From assembly GCF_018388425.1 (NCBI RefSeq), contig NZ_CP074406.1, positions 3,799,827 to 3,863,826 on the forward strand: a DNA stretch of 64,000 nt, read 5' to 3'. This DNA is from Nocardioides faecalis. Its GTDB lineage: Bacteria; Actinomycetota; Actinomycetes; Propionibacteriales; Nocardioidaceae. The notes beneath the pieces are model-generated. The model saw nothing but the letters and a program-made list of their open reading frames with translations, ran no database searches and was not told where the DNA came from. Both the position numbers and the translations under genes were made by a program. Positions 53,561 to 61,746 of the stretch are shown in pieces (positions within the stretch are counted from its first letter, which is position 1; each line of letters opens with the position of its first letter).

Positions 53561-54249
53561 GCATGCCGAGGCACGGCCCGCGGGGTCGCCGGCGCCGAGG
53601 GCAGCGCGGGAGGAAGGGCCGCGGACGAGGCCGCCTCGGGCGCCGGGCGTACGACGCCCGCGAGCCGCCGCCACGCCGCGTGCACCTCGTCGCGCCAGGT
53701 CACCGCGGAGCGCAGGTCCATCCGCAGCCGCGGTGTGAACGGGTGCGGGCGGCGGGTGCGGAACCCGACCTCGTGCAGGAACGCGACCGGCAGCACGCAG
53801 TCCGCACCGCCGGGGGTGCCCAGGGGCGAGTGCGGGCGTCGCCCGAAGGCCTCCACGGCGCGCACCCCGCCACGCTGCAGCAGGTCGCGGGCCATCGCCT
53901 GCACGAGCACCCGGCCCAGGCCGGCGCCGGCGGGGGAGAGGTGGCCGGTGGTGAGCAGCACGGCATCGGCGGAGACCGGCGCGGTCGGGAACGCGGCGGC
54001 ACCGGGCAGGTAGGCGGCGGGGGCGTAGGCGAGGTAGCCCACGGGCTCGCCGTCGACGAGCAGGGTGCGCCCGGGCGGTCCCCACTCGCGGGCCACCTCG
54101 GCGAACCACGCCGCCTTCTCCGCCGCCCGTTGCTGGGCGCCGAGGCGGCGGCGGTGCACCTGCTCGCTCTCCCAGAACAGGCAGTCGCGACACGGCGCGC
54201 ACAGCTTGTCGAGGTGCTCGATGCTCAGCGGGACGGTGGAGCGGGCCAT
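53542..54249 (-). CDS. GNAT-family N-acetyltransferase
   Basis: This 235-residue protein fits the GNAT fold, with the acetyl-CoA region GHLSPAGAGLGRVLVQAMARDL near residue 104 and FLHEVGFRTRRPHPFTPRLRMDL at its end. The N-terminus has a Cys cluster CAPCRDCLFWE near 17, which could bind metal and also occurs in the related actinobacterial group beside trxA and parB. Substrate unknown. GGAGG lies upstream of the ATG. Its C-terminal 40 residues are Ala/Pro-rich, and the stop codon lies in the terminator loop. Confidence 0.83.
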   Translation of the reverse strand: MARSTVPLSIEHLDKLCAPCRDCLFWESEQVHRRRLGAQQRAAEKAAWFAEVAREWGPPGRTLLVDGEPVGYLAYAPAAYLPGAAAFPTAPVSADAVLLTTGHLSPAGAGLGRVLVQAMARDLLQRGGVRAVEAFGRRPHSPLGTPGGADCVLPVAFLHEVGFRTRRPHPFTPRLRMDLRSAVTWRDEVHAAWRRLAGVVRPAPEAASSAALPPALPSAPATPRAVPRHAESPRT

Positions 54250-54396
54250 CAGGACCTCCGGCGGACCTCCGGCAGGACGGGGATCTCGATGTTAGTCCTC
54301 GGGTCGCCTCAGCGCGGAGCCCGCCGCGAAGGTCCGCGAAGGGCCGCGCAGGCACGGCCGGAAACCGAGTGGCGCCCGGGTGCGAGAATGCCCCTC

Positions 54397-55611
54397 GTGC
54401 GCAAGATCCGTCAGAGCAACAAGCTTCGCAATGTCCGCTACGACGTCCGGGGACCCATCCTCGTGGAGGCGCAGCGGCTCGAGGCCGAGGGTCACCGGAT
54501 CCTCAAGCTCAACATCGGCAACCTGGCGCCGTTCGGCTTCGAGGCGCCCGAGGCGATCCTGGCCGACGTGATCCACCACCTGCCGGAGGCGCAGGGCTAC
54601 AGCGACTCCCGCGGCATCTACTCCGCCCGCACCGCGGTCGCGCAGTACTACCAGTCGCGTGGGCTGCGCGAGTGCGACGTCGAGGACGTGTTCATCGGCA
54701 ACGGCGTCTCCGAGCTGATCTCGATGGTGCTGCAGGCGTTCGTCGACGACGGCAACGAGATCCTGGTGCCGGCGCCGGACTACCCGCTGTGGACCGGCGC
54801 GGTGTCGCTGTCGGGCGGTGTGCCAGTGCACTACCGCTGCGACGAGGAGAACGGGTGGATGCCCGACCTCGCCGACATCGAGGCGAAGATCACCGAGAAC
54901 ACCCACGGCCTGGTGATCATCAACCCGAACAACCCGACCGGTGCCGTCTACAGCAAGGAGATGGTCGCCGCCCTCGTCGACATCGCGCGGCGCCACGACC
55001 TCGTCGTCTTCGCCGACGAGATCTACGAGAAGATCCTGTACGGCGACGCCGTGCACCACCACGCCGCGGCCGCCGCCGGCAACGACGTCCTCTGCCTGAC
55101 CTTCTCCGGGCTCTCGAAGGCCTACCGGGTCTGCGGCTACCGCGCCGGCTGGGTGATGATCTCGGGCCCCAAGGAGGTCGCGGGCGACTTCCTGGAGGGG
55201 CTCACCACGCTCGCCAACATGCGCATGTGCGCCAACGTGCCGGCGCAGCACGCGATCCAGACCGCCCTCGGCGGCTACCAGTCGATCGAGGAGCTGATCG
55301 TGCCCGGCGGCCGGTTCCACGACCAGATCATGCTGGCCGACAAGCTGCTCAACGAGATCCCCGGCGTGAGCTCCGTGCGTCCCCAGGGTGCGCTCTACTG
55401 CTTCCCCCGCCTGGACCCCGAGGTCTACGCGATCAAGGATGACGAGGAGTTCGTCATCGACCTGCTGCGGGCCAAGAAGATCCTGGTCACCCACGGCACC
55501 GGGTTCAACTGGTTCGAGCCGGACCACTTCCGCCTGGTCGCGCTGCCCGACGCCGACATGCTCGAGGAGGCGATCGGCCGGATCGCGGAGTTCCTCGCCA
55601 CCCGACGCTGA
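54397..55611 (+). CDS. alaA: Alanine aminotransferase-like class I PLP enzyme (AlaA)
   Basis: This 404-residue aminotransferase has the fold-I pattern: LNIGNLAPFGFEAPEAIL near residue 29, YSDSRGIYSARTAVAQYY, VIINPNNPTGAVYSKEMV, VFADEIYEKILYGD (PLP-ring Asp) and the PLP Lys in FSGLSKAYRVCGYRAGW. It closely follows the AlaA glutamate-pyruvate aminotransferase group. I chose GTG 54397 because GAGAAT lies seven bases upstream, fitting the leaderless pattern; ATG 54388 is in frame. Confidence 0.9.
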   Translation: MRKIRQSNKLRNVRYDVRGPILVEAQRLEAEGHRILKLNIGNLAPFGFEAPEAILADVIHHLPEAQGYSDSRGIYSARTAVAQYYQSRGLRECDVEDVFIGNGVSELISMVLQAFVDDGNEILVPAPDYPLWTGAVSLSGGVPVHYRCDEENGWMPDLADIEAKITENTHGLVIINPNNPTGAVYSKEMVAALVDIARRHDLVVFADEIYEKILYGDAVHHHAAAAAGNDVLCLTFSGLSKAYRVCGYRAGWVMISGPKEVAGDFLEGLTTLANMRMCANVPAQHAIQTALGGYQSIEELIVPGGRFHDQIMLADKLLNEIPGVSSVRPQGALYCFPRLDPEVYAIKDDEEFVIDLLRAKKILVTHGTGFNWFEPDHFRLVALPDADMLEEAIGRIAEFLATRR

Positions 55612-55731
55612 GCCGGACCCCGTAGCCCAGGCCTCGTGGTCGAGCCCGCCGCCGGGCTCCGCTCCTGGACGCTGACGCGCTGCGCCTACTCTTGGGCCAC
55701 GTTCCGCCCGCGTCACCAGGAGAGACCACGG

Positions 55732-56523
55732 ATGATCGACATCACCTACCCGCCCATCATCGTCGCCGCCAAGACGGCCTTCAGGCTCCTCGGGCAGAGC
55801 TTCCAGATGTCCGGGACCGAGAACGTCCCGCGCGATGGCGGTGCGCTGCTGGCGATCAACCACACCGGGTACGTCGACTTCATCTACGCCGGGCTGGGTG
55901 CGCACCCCTCCAAGCGACTGGTCCGGTTCATGATCAAGCGGGAGATGATGGACGCCCCCGGCGTCGGGCACCTGCTGCGCTCCCTGCACCACATCCGCGT
56001 GGACCGCGGCTCCGGTGTGCAGTCCGCCCGTGACGCCGTGGACTACCTCAAGCGCGGCGAGGTCGTCGGCATCTACCCCGAGGCGACCATCTCCCGCTCC
56101 TTCGAGATCAAGGAGCTGAAGACCGGCGCCGTACGCATCGCCGCGGAGGCCGGCGTCCCGCTGATCCCCGTCATCGTCTGGGGAGCACACCGGATGATGA
56201 CGAAGGACCACCCCAAGGACTTCACCCGCGGTCGCAAGACGATCGCGATCAAGGTGGGGGAGCCGATGTACCCCACCGCCGAGGACGCCGCCGCCGAGAC
56301 CGCTCAGCTGCGCTCGATGATGCAGTCGATGCTCGACGAGGTCATCGCGGAGTACCCCGAGGACGAGAAGGCGCCCGGCTCCTGGTGGACCCCGGCCCGC
56401 TTCGGTGGCTCCGCCCCCACCCCGGAGAAGGCGGCCGAGCTCGACGCCGCCGAGCTGCGGGAGCGTGCCGCCAAGCGGGCGGCGAAGGCCGCGGAGAAGC
56501 GCGGAGACGCCACCGCGCGCTGA
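55732..56523 (+). CDS. plsC: 1-acylglycerol-3-phosphate O-acyltransferase family protein
   Basis: This 263-residue membrane-associated acyltransferase makes phosphatidic acid. The catalytic motif NHTGYVD (HX4D) lies near residue 41, followed by HIRVDRGSGVQSARDAVDYL, GIYPEATISRSFEIKELKTG (acceptor motif) and VPLIPVIVWGAHRMM. The C-terminal 40 residues are Lys/Ala/Glu-rich and probably helical. CAGGAGAG precedes the ATG at 55732. A palindromic terminator pair follows. Confidence 0.9.
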   Translation: MIDITYPPIIVAAKTAFRLLGQSFQMSGTENVPRDGGALLAINHTGYVDFIYAGLGAHPSKRLVRFMIKREMMDAPGVGHLLRSLHHIRVDRGSGVQSARDAVDYLKRGEVVGIYPEATISRSFEIKELKTGAVRIAAEAGVPLIPVIVWGAHRMMTKDHPKDFTRGRKTIAIKVGEPMYPTAEDAAAETAQLRSMMQSMLDEVIAEYPEDEKAPGSWWTPARFGGSAPTPEKAAELDAAELRERAAKRAAKAAEKRGDATAR

Positions 56524-56613
56524 CCTGCCGCTCAGAGACGGGGCGATTTGTCGACAAACCGACAAGTCGAGATGTCCCTTTGACGATTCATGAGGTAGGT
56601 GGCGCCGGGCGTC

Positions 56614-56665
56614 GGAATCCCCGGTCGACCGGGGATTCCTGCGTTTTTCGGGGGTTGCAACCCCC
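56614..56665 (+). terminator. Two consecutive hairpins after plsC
   Basis: A perfect 26-base palindrome at 56614-56639 is followed by TGCGTTTTTCG, then the 16-base palindrome GGGGGTTGCAACCCCC at 56650-56665. The first has a T-tract and should terminate plsC; the second may act in the opposite direction or as a backup. Confidence 0.85.
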
Positions 56666-57276
56666 AGAAGCGCCAGAACAGGCCGACTCGTGTGACGGCT
56701 GAGGTTTCACGCGGGCCCACGGCACGCCGCCGCCTGAGGACGCCACGCGGTCGGTGACGCCCACGCAGACGCCGATCCGGGACGGGGGGTGGGACAGGTC
56801 GCCCCAAACGGTTCGCCGACAAGCATCGTCCTGCTCCATCGAGCGCGCATAGACATCGGCGCCGCCCTGAGCCTCCTGATCGCTGCAGCGTCGCTGTTCG
56901 TCAGCGTCGCGTTATGGCGCCGGCAGCGCGCCGCAGAGGGACGAGCTCGCTATCCGGCAGAGCGGGAGGACCGGAACACGATCGCGAACCTTCAGCGCGC
57001 ATGGGGGAGAAGAACCCCCTGCGCAAACTGCGGGTGGAGTGCAGCGACAACCGGAGAGACGGCAACGCTTGGACGATGGCCACGCGAACCACGCTCGCCA
57101 TGTGGCGCCGTCTACCGGCGATCGCCGCGATATCGACTCATCGCTTTATCTATATGTCGACATATCGCCATGTTGAGATCGCACACAGTCGCCAGGACGC
57201 GGCAGCAGGCTGGCGCAGCCCGTTTCGTGTGGTCGATCGCGGGATGGTCGGGCGCCCTGGCTACTACGGTCGGCGC
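56666..57276. other. Gene-poor, probably decayed interval with orphan palindrome
   Basis: About 600 bases without a convincing gene. At 56846-56940 a plus-strand frame reads IDIGAALSLLIAAASLFVSV then ALWRRQRAAEG, like the membrane start of a small protein, but the rest is Arg/Cys-rich and lacks family features; it may be a remnant. A perfect 14-base palindrome ATATGTCGACATAT lies at 57152-57165 in a strikingly AT-rich island. The end holds the promoter of the small genes at 57277. Confidence 0.4.
57265..57270 (+). promoter_or_regulatory. Leaderless -10 box for small ORF pair
   Basis: TACGGT is followed by six bases and the ATG at 57277, exactly the layout of recognised leaderless genes in this window. 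Confidence 0.5.
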
Positions 57277-57417
57277 ATGGCGGACTCAGAGGGGGAGTTG
57301 TTTGTCCTCCCAGACGGCTCGCTCAAGGGCCCGACGGAGCGTCGTACCGCAGGACACCCCATCGCCTCAAGCGCCGGTGCAGCAGCCAGCTCGTTGCTTC
57401 AGGTGCACCGCTCGTGA
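57277..57417 (+). CDS. Small hypothetical protein (46 residues)
   Basis: This short frame begins MADSEGELFVLPDGSLKGPT and ends QVHRS. I recognise no family. Support comes from the leaderless-type TACGGT box six bases before the ATG and from a GTGA overlap with the next small frame, which suggests translational coupling. It has no membrane helix or signal peptide. A frameshift joining it to the next frame into one ~107-residue protein cannot be excluded. Confidence 0.45.
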   Translation: MADSEGELFVLPDGSLKGPTERRTAGHPIASSAGAAASSLLQVHRS

Positions 57418-57599
57418 CCGACGTGTACCCCGAGGGGCTGACCTGGTGGGACGGTGCGGACGCCGCAGCGATCTGGCCGCAGATCGAACCGAGGCCCATC
57501 GAGGGCAAGCCACCGCCCGTGCGCGACCTGCAGTGGGTCGGCCGTCTGTGGGAGTCGGACGCCGGTGCGCCCCTGCTGGTCTTCGAGGGCCGCCACTAG
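57414..57599 (+). CDS. Small hypothetical protein (61 residues)
   Basis: The frame starts at a GTG overlapping the previous stop (GTGA) and reads MTDVYPEGLTWWDGADAAAI with a later LQWVGRLWESDAGAPLLVFE. The Trp- and acid-rich composition looks like a real soluble protein. No family is recognised. It ends 47 bases before the parB stop on the other strand. Confidence 0.5.
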   Translation: MTDVYPEGLTWWDGADAAAIWPQIEPRPIEGKPPPVRDLQWVGRLWESDAGAPLLVFEGRH

Positions 57600-57613
57600 C
57601 CAGGCCCCAGGAG

Positions 57614-57646
57614 CGGCCGGACCGATCGGCCGGACCGATCGGTCGG
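57614..57646. repeat. 13-base tandem repeat after parB
   Basis: CGGCCGGACCGAT occurs at 57614-57626 and 57627-57639, with a partial third copy. It contains ACCGATCGGT palindromes and abuts the parB stop, so it may fold as the parB terminator. Confidence 0.6.
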
Positions 57647-58702
57647 TCAGATCGGGCGGTCGGAGCGGTTGCGCGGGTCGATGAGCTCGACGATGCGCTT
57701 CAGGTCGCCGGTGTTGGCGAACTCGATGGTGATCCGGCCCTTGGACTTGCCGAGGTCCACCTTCACCCTGGTCTCCAACCGGTCGCCGAGCCGCTCGGAG
57801 AGGTCCTCCAGCCCGGGTGCCTTCGGGCGCGAGCGGCGGGGACGCGCAGTGGTGCCGCCGGAGCCGTCGCCGAGGGCGACGATCTCCTCCAGCGCCCGGA
57901 CCGAGATGCCCTCGGCCACGACGCGCTGCGCGAGCCGGTCCTGCTCCTCACCCTCGCCCACGGCGAGCAGCGCCCGGGCGTGGCCGGCGGAGAGCACGCC
58001 CGCAGCGACACGGCGCTGTACGGCGGGGGAGAGCTTGAGCAGCCGCAGTGTGTTGCTGATCTGCGGCCGGGAGCGGCCGATGCGCTGCGCGAGCTCTTCG
58101 TGGGTGCAGGAGAAGTCCTCGAGCAGCTGCTGGTAGGCCGCGGCCTCCTCCAGCGGGTTCAGGTTGCTGCGGTGCAGGTTCTCCAGCAGCGCGTCCCGCA
58201 GCATGTCGGTGTCGTCGGTCTCGCGGACGATCGCGGGGATCGTCTCGAGCCCGGCGGCCTGGGTGGCCCGCCAGCGGCGCTCGCCCATGACGAGCTCGTA
58301 GGCGTCATCGGCCGTCTTGCGGACGACGACGGGCTGCAACAGGCCGATCTCGCGGATCGAGTGCACCAATTCCGCCATCGCGTCCTCGTCGAACACGGTG
58401 CGGGGGTTGACTGCGTTGGGTCGGATCTGGCCGACCGGAAGCTCGGCGAAGTAGGCGCCGTCGACGGGCTGAAGACCCGAATTTTCGATCTGAGCGCCCG
58501 AACCCACCCCGGTGGACCTGGGGTCCGCCCCATCGCTGGAAGGCGCTCCAGCGGGAAAGTCCGAATTCTGAGACCCATCGGTGGCAACCGAGCCGGCGCC
58601 GCCGCCGCCGGTGCGCGCCGGCGATGCACCTGCGGCGGGGCCGGTCGGGATCAGCGATCCAAGGCCTCGACCGAGGCCTCGGCGGGGTGCTCCAGCTGCC
58701 AT
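57647..58702 (-). CDS. parB: Chromosome partitioning protein ParB
   Basis: This 351-residue CTP-dependent clamp binds parS and spreads along DNA. The start [19 protein letters not shown] is the ParA-contacting region. The CTPase/N-domain carries [14 protein letters not shown] and [14 protein letters not shown]. The helix-turn-helix reads [24 protein letters not shown] (here [19 protein letters not shown]), and a C-terminal dimer domain follows. The ATG overlaps the parA stop by one base, so the two are coupled. Confidence 0.97.
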   Translation of the reverse strand: MAAGAPRRGLGRGLGSLIPTGPAAGASPARTGGGGAGSVATDGSQNSDFPAGAPSSDGADPRSTGVGSGAQIENSGLQPVDGAYFAELPVGQIRPNAVNPRTVFDEDAMAELVHSIREIGLLQPVVVRKTADDAYELVMGERRWRATQAAGLETIPAIVRETDDTDMLRDALLENLHRSNLNPLEEAAAYQQLLEDFSCTHEELAQRIGRSRPQISNTLRLLKLSPAVQRRVAAGVLSAGHARALLAVGEGEEQDRLAQRVVAEGISVRALEEIVALGDGSGGTTARPRRSRPKAPGLEDLSERLGDRLETRVKVDLGKSKGRITIEFANTGDLKRIVELIDPRNRSDRPI

Positions 58703-59922
58703 CAGAGGGCTCCTCGGGTGATGATCTCGCGCGCCGCTTCGAGGTAGCTGAGCGCACCGGGCGAGCCCGGATCGTAGGTCATCACGGTCTGTCCGTACGA
58801 CGGCGCTTCCGACACTCGGACCGAGCGCGGGATCGCGGACTTGATCACCTGGGCGCCGAAGTGCTCCCGCACCTCGGCTGCCACGCCCGCGGCGAGGCGG
58901 GTGCGCGCGTCGTACATCGTCAGCAGGATGGTGGACACGTCCAGGTCGGGATTGAGGTGGGCACGCACCATGTCCACGGTGGAGAGCAGCTGACCGAGGC
59001 CCTCGAGGGCGTAGTACTCGGCCTGGATGGGGATCAGCATCTCGGCGCCGGCGACCAGGGCGTTCAGCGTGAGCAGCCCGAGGGAGGGCGGGCAGTCGAT
59101 GAACACGTAGTCGAACCGGTCGCTCCCCGCTTCCTCCAGGGTGCCGACCTTCGGGTGCGCGTCCAGGGCGCGCTTGAGTCGCTGTTCCCGCGCGACCACG
59201 CTGACGAGCTCGATCTCCGCGCCAGCCAGGTCGATGGTCGCGGGCACGACCCAGAGTCCGGCCGCGTCCGGGCACGGCTGCGCGACGTCGACGATCGCAG
59301 CGCCGTCAACGAGGACCTCGTACGTCGACGGCGTGCCTTGGTGGTGCGGGATGTTCAGCGCGGTCGAGGCGTTGCCCTGCGGGTCGAGGTCGATGACCAG
59401 CACCCGTTGGCCGAGCTGCGTCAGCGCGGCCGCGATGTTGACCGTGGAGGTCGTCTTGCCGACGCCGCCCTTCTGGTTGGCGACGACGAAGACACGGGTC
59501 GCCGCTGGGCGCGGGAGCTGCTCCTGGGGGATCCCGGCGCGTACCAGGACCGTGGCCTGGGCGGCCCGGGCCAGGGGAGTGAGGTCGTCCTCGATCACCG
59601 AGGCGCTCTCGGCCAGCTCCGCCGCCGTGCGCGGGCGAGTCGCGGGCCGGTTGGTTTCACGGGAAACATCACCGCCGGCACTGCCGCCCGTTTCACGTGA
59701 AACAGAACCGGATGCGGTCTCCGTGGACGAGCCCGTTTCACGTGAAACAGGTACAGGCGCGGGCTCTGTCGGCGAGCTGGTTTCACGTGAAACACCAGCA
59801 GCTCCAGCGTCGGCGCCATCGGAGCCAACCTGTGGATAACTAGAGGCGTTCTGTGGAGAGTCACGCTCAGCAGGGGTGGTTCCGTCGGTGGAAAACTCTG
59901 CGGACCCGTACTTGTCGCTCAC
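58702..59922 (-). CDS. parA: Chromosome partitioning ATPase ParA with parS-encoding N-terminal extension
   Basis: This 406-residue ParA has the ATPase domain from about residue 140: deviant Walker [22 protein letters not shown], switch [10 protein letters not shown] and [19 protein letters not shown]. The preceding 140 residues are a Ser/Thr/Pro-rich extension not needed for the fold. In it VSRET occurs four times, each encoded by a parS-like sequence read in frame. A perfect DnaA-box sequence is also inside (59831-59839). The ATG at 59922 is the only good start, followed by [13 protein letters not shown]. The stop overlaps parB. Confidence 0.95.
   Translation of the reverse strand: MSDKYGSAEFSTDGTTPAERDSPQNASSYPQVGSDGADAGAAGVSRETSSPTEPAPVPVSRETGSSTETASGSVSRETGGSAGGDVSRETNRPATRPRTAAELAESASVIEDDLTPLARAAQATVLVRAGIPQEQLPRPAATRVFVVANQKGGVGKTTSTVNIAAALTQLGQRVLVIDLDPQGNASTALNIPHHQGTPSTYEVLVDGAAIVDVAQPCPDAAGLWVVPATIDLAGAEIELVSVVAREQRLKRALDAHPKVGTLEEAGSDRFDYVFIDCPPSLGLLTLNALVAGAEMLIPIQAEYYALEGLGQLLSTVDMVRAHLNPDLDVSTILLTMYDARTRLAAGVAAEVREHFGAQVIKSAIPRSVRVSEAPSYGQTVMTYDPGSPGALSYLEAAREIITRGAL
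59654..59667. other. parS site 1 (one mismatch)
   Basis: GTTTCACGGGAAAC differs by one base from the parS core GTTTCACGTGAAAC. It lies inside the parA coding region and encodes VSRET. Confidence 0.8.
59690..59703. other. parS site 2
   Basis: Perfect palindrome GTTTCACGTGAAAC, 36 bases after site 1, in frame within parA. Confidence 0.95.
59735..59748. other. parS site 3
   Basis: Perfect GTTTCACGTGAAAC, 45 bases after site 2, in frame within parA. Confidence 0.95.
59780..59793. other. parS site 4
   Basis: Perfect GTTTCACGTGAAAC, 45 bases after site 3, in frame within parA. Confidence 0.95.
59831..59839 (-). other. Perfect DnaA box inside parA
   Basis: TGTGGATAA is the exact reverse complement of TTATCCACA. 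It lies in the N-terminal codons of parA, 38 bases from parS site 4. Confidence 0.6.
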
Positions 59923-61112
59923 GGCTTCTTCCTCCTGCTCGACGCCTTGCCCGAGGGCTTCTGACCAGTCCGTGCACCCGGAGACGCACTTCCGCCGCCA
60001 CCAGGCCGACCCGCGGAGCCACCCGGGGAACGCCGGGCTCCACCACGCTTCCCGTCAGTGCCTGCGGTGCCACCCTGCGCCGCACCCTTGGGCGCGTCTC
60101 GCTTCGACGAGCCCGTTGAGCTAGTGCCGCCGTCCTTGTCGCGCTGATGCGACTTCTTGCTCGCCTTCTTCTTCGGCTTCTTCTTGCGCGCGTCCTGGCC
60201 GCTACGCGGGCGCAACGATACGCGGGACGGGTCAGCCCAGCGAACCCGTACGACGTGGATGGTGCCGATCTCCTCGACATCCGTGGCACCGTCGTCGGCA
60301 GGGGCCCCGTCGTCCAGGTTCGGTTCGCGCTGAGCAACGGAGGCGGGCAGCGGGTCCACGTCGCCATCCACCGCCCCGAGGCGGCCAGAATCAGCCTGAA
60401 AACGGTTCTGTGAGAGCGATTCTGAGCGATCTGCGTTGTAGTCGACGATCCCAACTTCGCTGAGAATCGCTCCTGACGAACCAAATTCCTGGACCTCCGG
60501 GGCCGCACAGCCCAGCTTCGCCAGGGTCGGGGCCGCCTCGGCGATCTCGTCGCCGACCGAGGAGCCCTTCATCGCGACCAGCTCGCCCGTGGCTGCGACC
60601 AGCGGCATGCTCCACCCCAGCAGTCGCTCCAGGGGAGCGACCGCGCGGGAGGTGACCACGTCGAAGCGCGCCTGGCCGTGCAGCGCGTCGGCGCGGCCGC
60701 GGACGACGGTGACGTTGTCCAGGCCGAGCTCGGCCACGACCTCGTCGAGGAACGTCGTACGACGCAGCAGCGGCTCGATCAGCGTGATGGAGATGTCCGG
60801 GCGGGCGATGGCCAGCACGATGCCGGGGAGGCCGGCGCCGGAGCCGATGTCCGCGACGGTGGCGCCGCGGGGGATGGCCGGTGCCATCAGGGCGCAGTTG
60901 ATCAGGTGCCGGTCCCACAACCGGGGTGCTTCACGAGGACCGATGAGTCCTCGGAGCACGCCCTCGGTCGCGAGCAGCTCGGCGTACCGCTCGGCGAGCG
61001 GGAGCCGGTCACCGAAGACGCCGGCAGCCGTCTTCGGGGGACGCGACACCCCCGGGCCGGCCGGATCGGGATCCGGCGGCACCGGGGGTGTGGAGGCGTC
61101 GTCGTGTTTCAC
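59919..61112 (-). CDS. rsmG: 16S rRNA (guanine-N7) methyltransferase RsmG with basic C-terminal tail
   Basis: This 397-residue protein has the RsmG methyltransferase domain in about residues 25-215: FGDRLPLAERYAELLATEGV, LIGPREAPRLWDRHLINCA, the SAM site VADIGSGAGLPGIVLAIARP and VTSRAVAPLERLLGW. The following 170 residues are unusual: an acidic linker, a conserved-looking IGTIHVVRVRWADPSRV, then a Lys/Gly/Ser-rich tail ending SSRRKKP. Typical RsmG is about 210-240 residues. The likely GTG start at 61112 lies within parS site 5 and lacks a ribosome binding site; it is 26 bases after the jag stop. Confidence 0.87.
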   Translation of the reverse strand: MKHDDASTPPVPPDPDPAGPGVSRPPKTAAGVFGDRLPLAERYAELLATEGVLRGLIGPREAPRLWDRHLINCALMAPAIPRGATVADIGSGAGLPGIVLAIARPDISITLIEPLLRRTTFLDEVVAELGLDNVTVVRGRADALHGQARFDVVTSRAVAPLERLLGWSMPLVAATGELVAMKGSSVGDEIAEAAPTLAKLGCAAPEVQEFGSSGAILSEVGIVDYNADRSESLSQNRFQADSGRLGAVDGDVDPLPASVAQREPNLDDGAPADDGATDVEEIGTIHVVRVRWADPSRVSLRPRSGQDARKKKPKKKASKKSHQRDKDGGTSSTGSSKRDAPKGAAQGGTAGTDGKRGGARRSPGGSAGRPGGGGSASPGARTGQKPSGKASSRRKKP

Positions 61113-61119
61113 GTGAAAC
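61106..61119. other. parS site 5 at rsmG start
   Basis: Perfect GTTTCACGTGAAAC overlapping the probable GTG start codon (61110-61112) of rsmG, about 1.3 kb from the four sites in parA. Confidence 0.93.
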
Positions 61120-61137
61120 GCAGGAAGCGGGCCGTGC

Positions 61138-61746
61138 TCAGGAGTCGGCCGGCAGCACGACGACGTACCGTCGCGGCTCCGTGCCCGCGGACTCCGAGCG
61201 CAGCCCGGCAGCGGCGACCGCGTCGTGCACGATCTTCCGCTCGAACGGCGACATCGGGTCGAGCGAGACCGGCTCACCGGACTCCCGCACCTGGGCGGCG
61301 GTCTCGGCGCCGAGCTTCGAGAGCCGGGCGCGCTTGTCGGCACGGAAGCCGGAGATGTCGAGCATCAGCCGGGAGCGCTCGCCGGTCTCGCGGTAGACCG
61401 CCAGCCGGGTGAGCTCCTGCAGTGCCTCGAGCACCTCACCGTCACCGCCGACGAGCTGCGTGAGCTCGGCACCCACGATCGACACCGCGGCACGGTCGGC
61501 CTCGACGTCGATGTCCAGGTCGCCGTCGAGGTCGGCGATGTCGAGGAGCTCCTCGAGGTAGTCCGCGGCGATGTCGCCCTCACGCTCGAGACGGGCGATC
61601 AGGGTGGTGTCGTGCCCGTTGTCGGTGCCGGCCTCGTCCTGCGTGGCGTCGTCCTGCGTGGCGTCGTCCTGCGTGGCCTCGTCCTGCGTGGCGTCGACCT
61701 GCGTGGCGTCGACCTGGTCGGACCCGGCGTCGGTGTCGGCGCTCAT
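61138..61746 (-). CDS. jag: Jag/KhpB family RNA-binding protein (KH-R3H)
   Basis: This 202-residue protein has an acidic N-terminus with DATQ repeats, then a KH-like domain (about 65-125, with DIDVEADRAAVSIVGAELTQ) and an R3H domain near the end (LDPMSPFERKIVHDAVAAAG). Jag/KhpB binds RNA and is encoded beside yidC in most bacteria. AAGGGAGA precedes the ATG, which overlaps the yidC stop. Confidence 0.92.
   Translation of the reverse strand: MSADTDAGSDQVDATQVDATQDEATQDDATQDDATQDEAGTDNGHDTTLIARLEREGDIAADYLEELLDIADLDGDLDIDVEADRAAVSIVGAELTQLVGGDGEVLEALQELTRLAVYRETGERSRLMLDISGFRADKRARLSKLGAETAAQVRESGEPVSLDPMSPFERKIVHDAVAAAGLRSESAGTEPRRYVVVLPADS
61632..61715. repeat. 15-base tandem repeat in jag
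   Basis: Six copies of a 15-base unit close to TCGTCCTGCGTGGCG give the DATQ-type repeats of the Jag N-terminus (minus strand). Copy-number change would keep the frame. Confidence 0.85.

Noticed and set aside
56547..56556. TTGTCGACAA palindrome as another parS-type site
   Set aside because: It does not match the parS core GTTTCACGTGAAAC and occurs once; short SalI-type palindromes are expected by chance.
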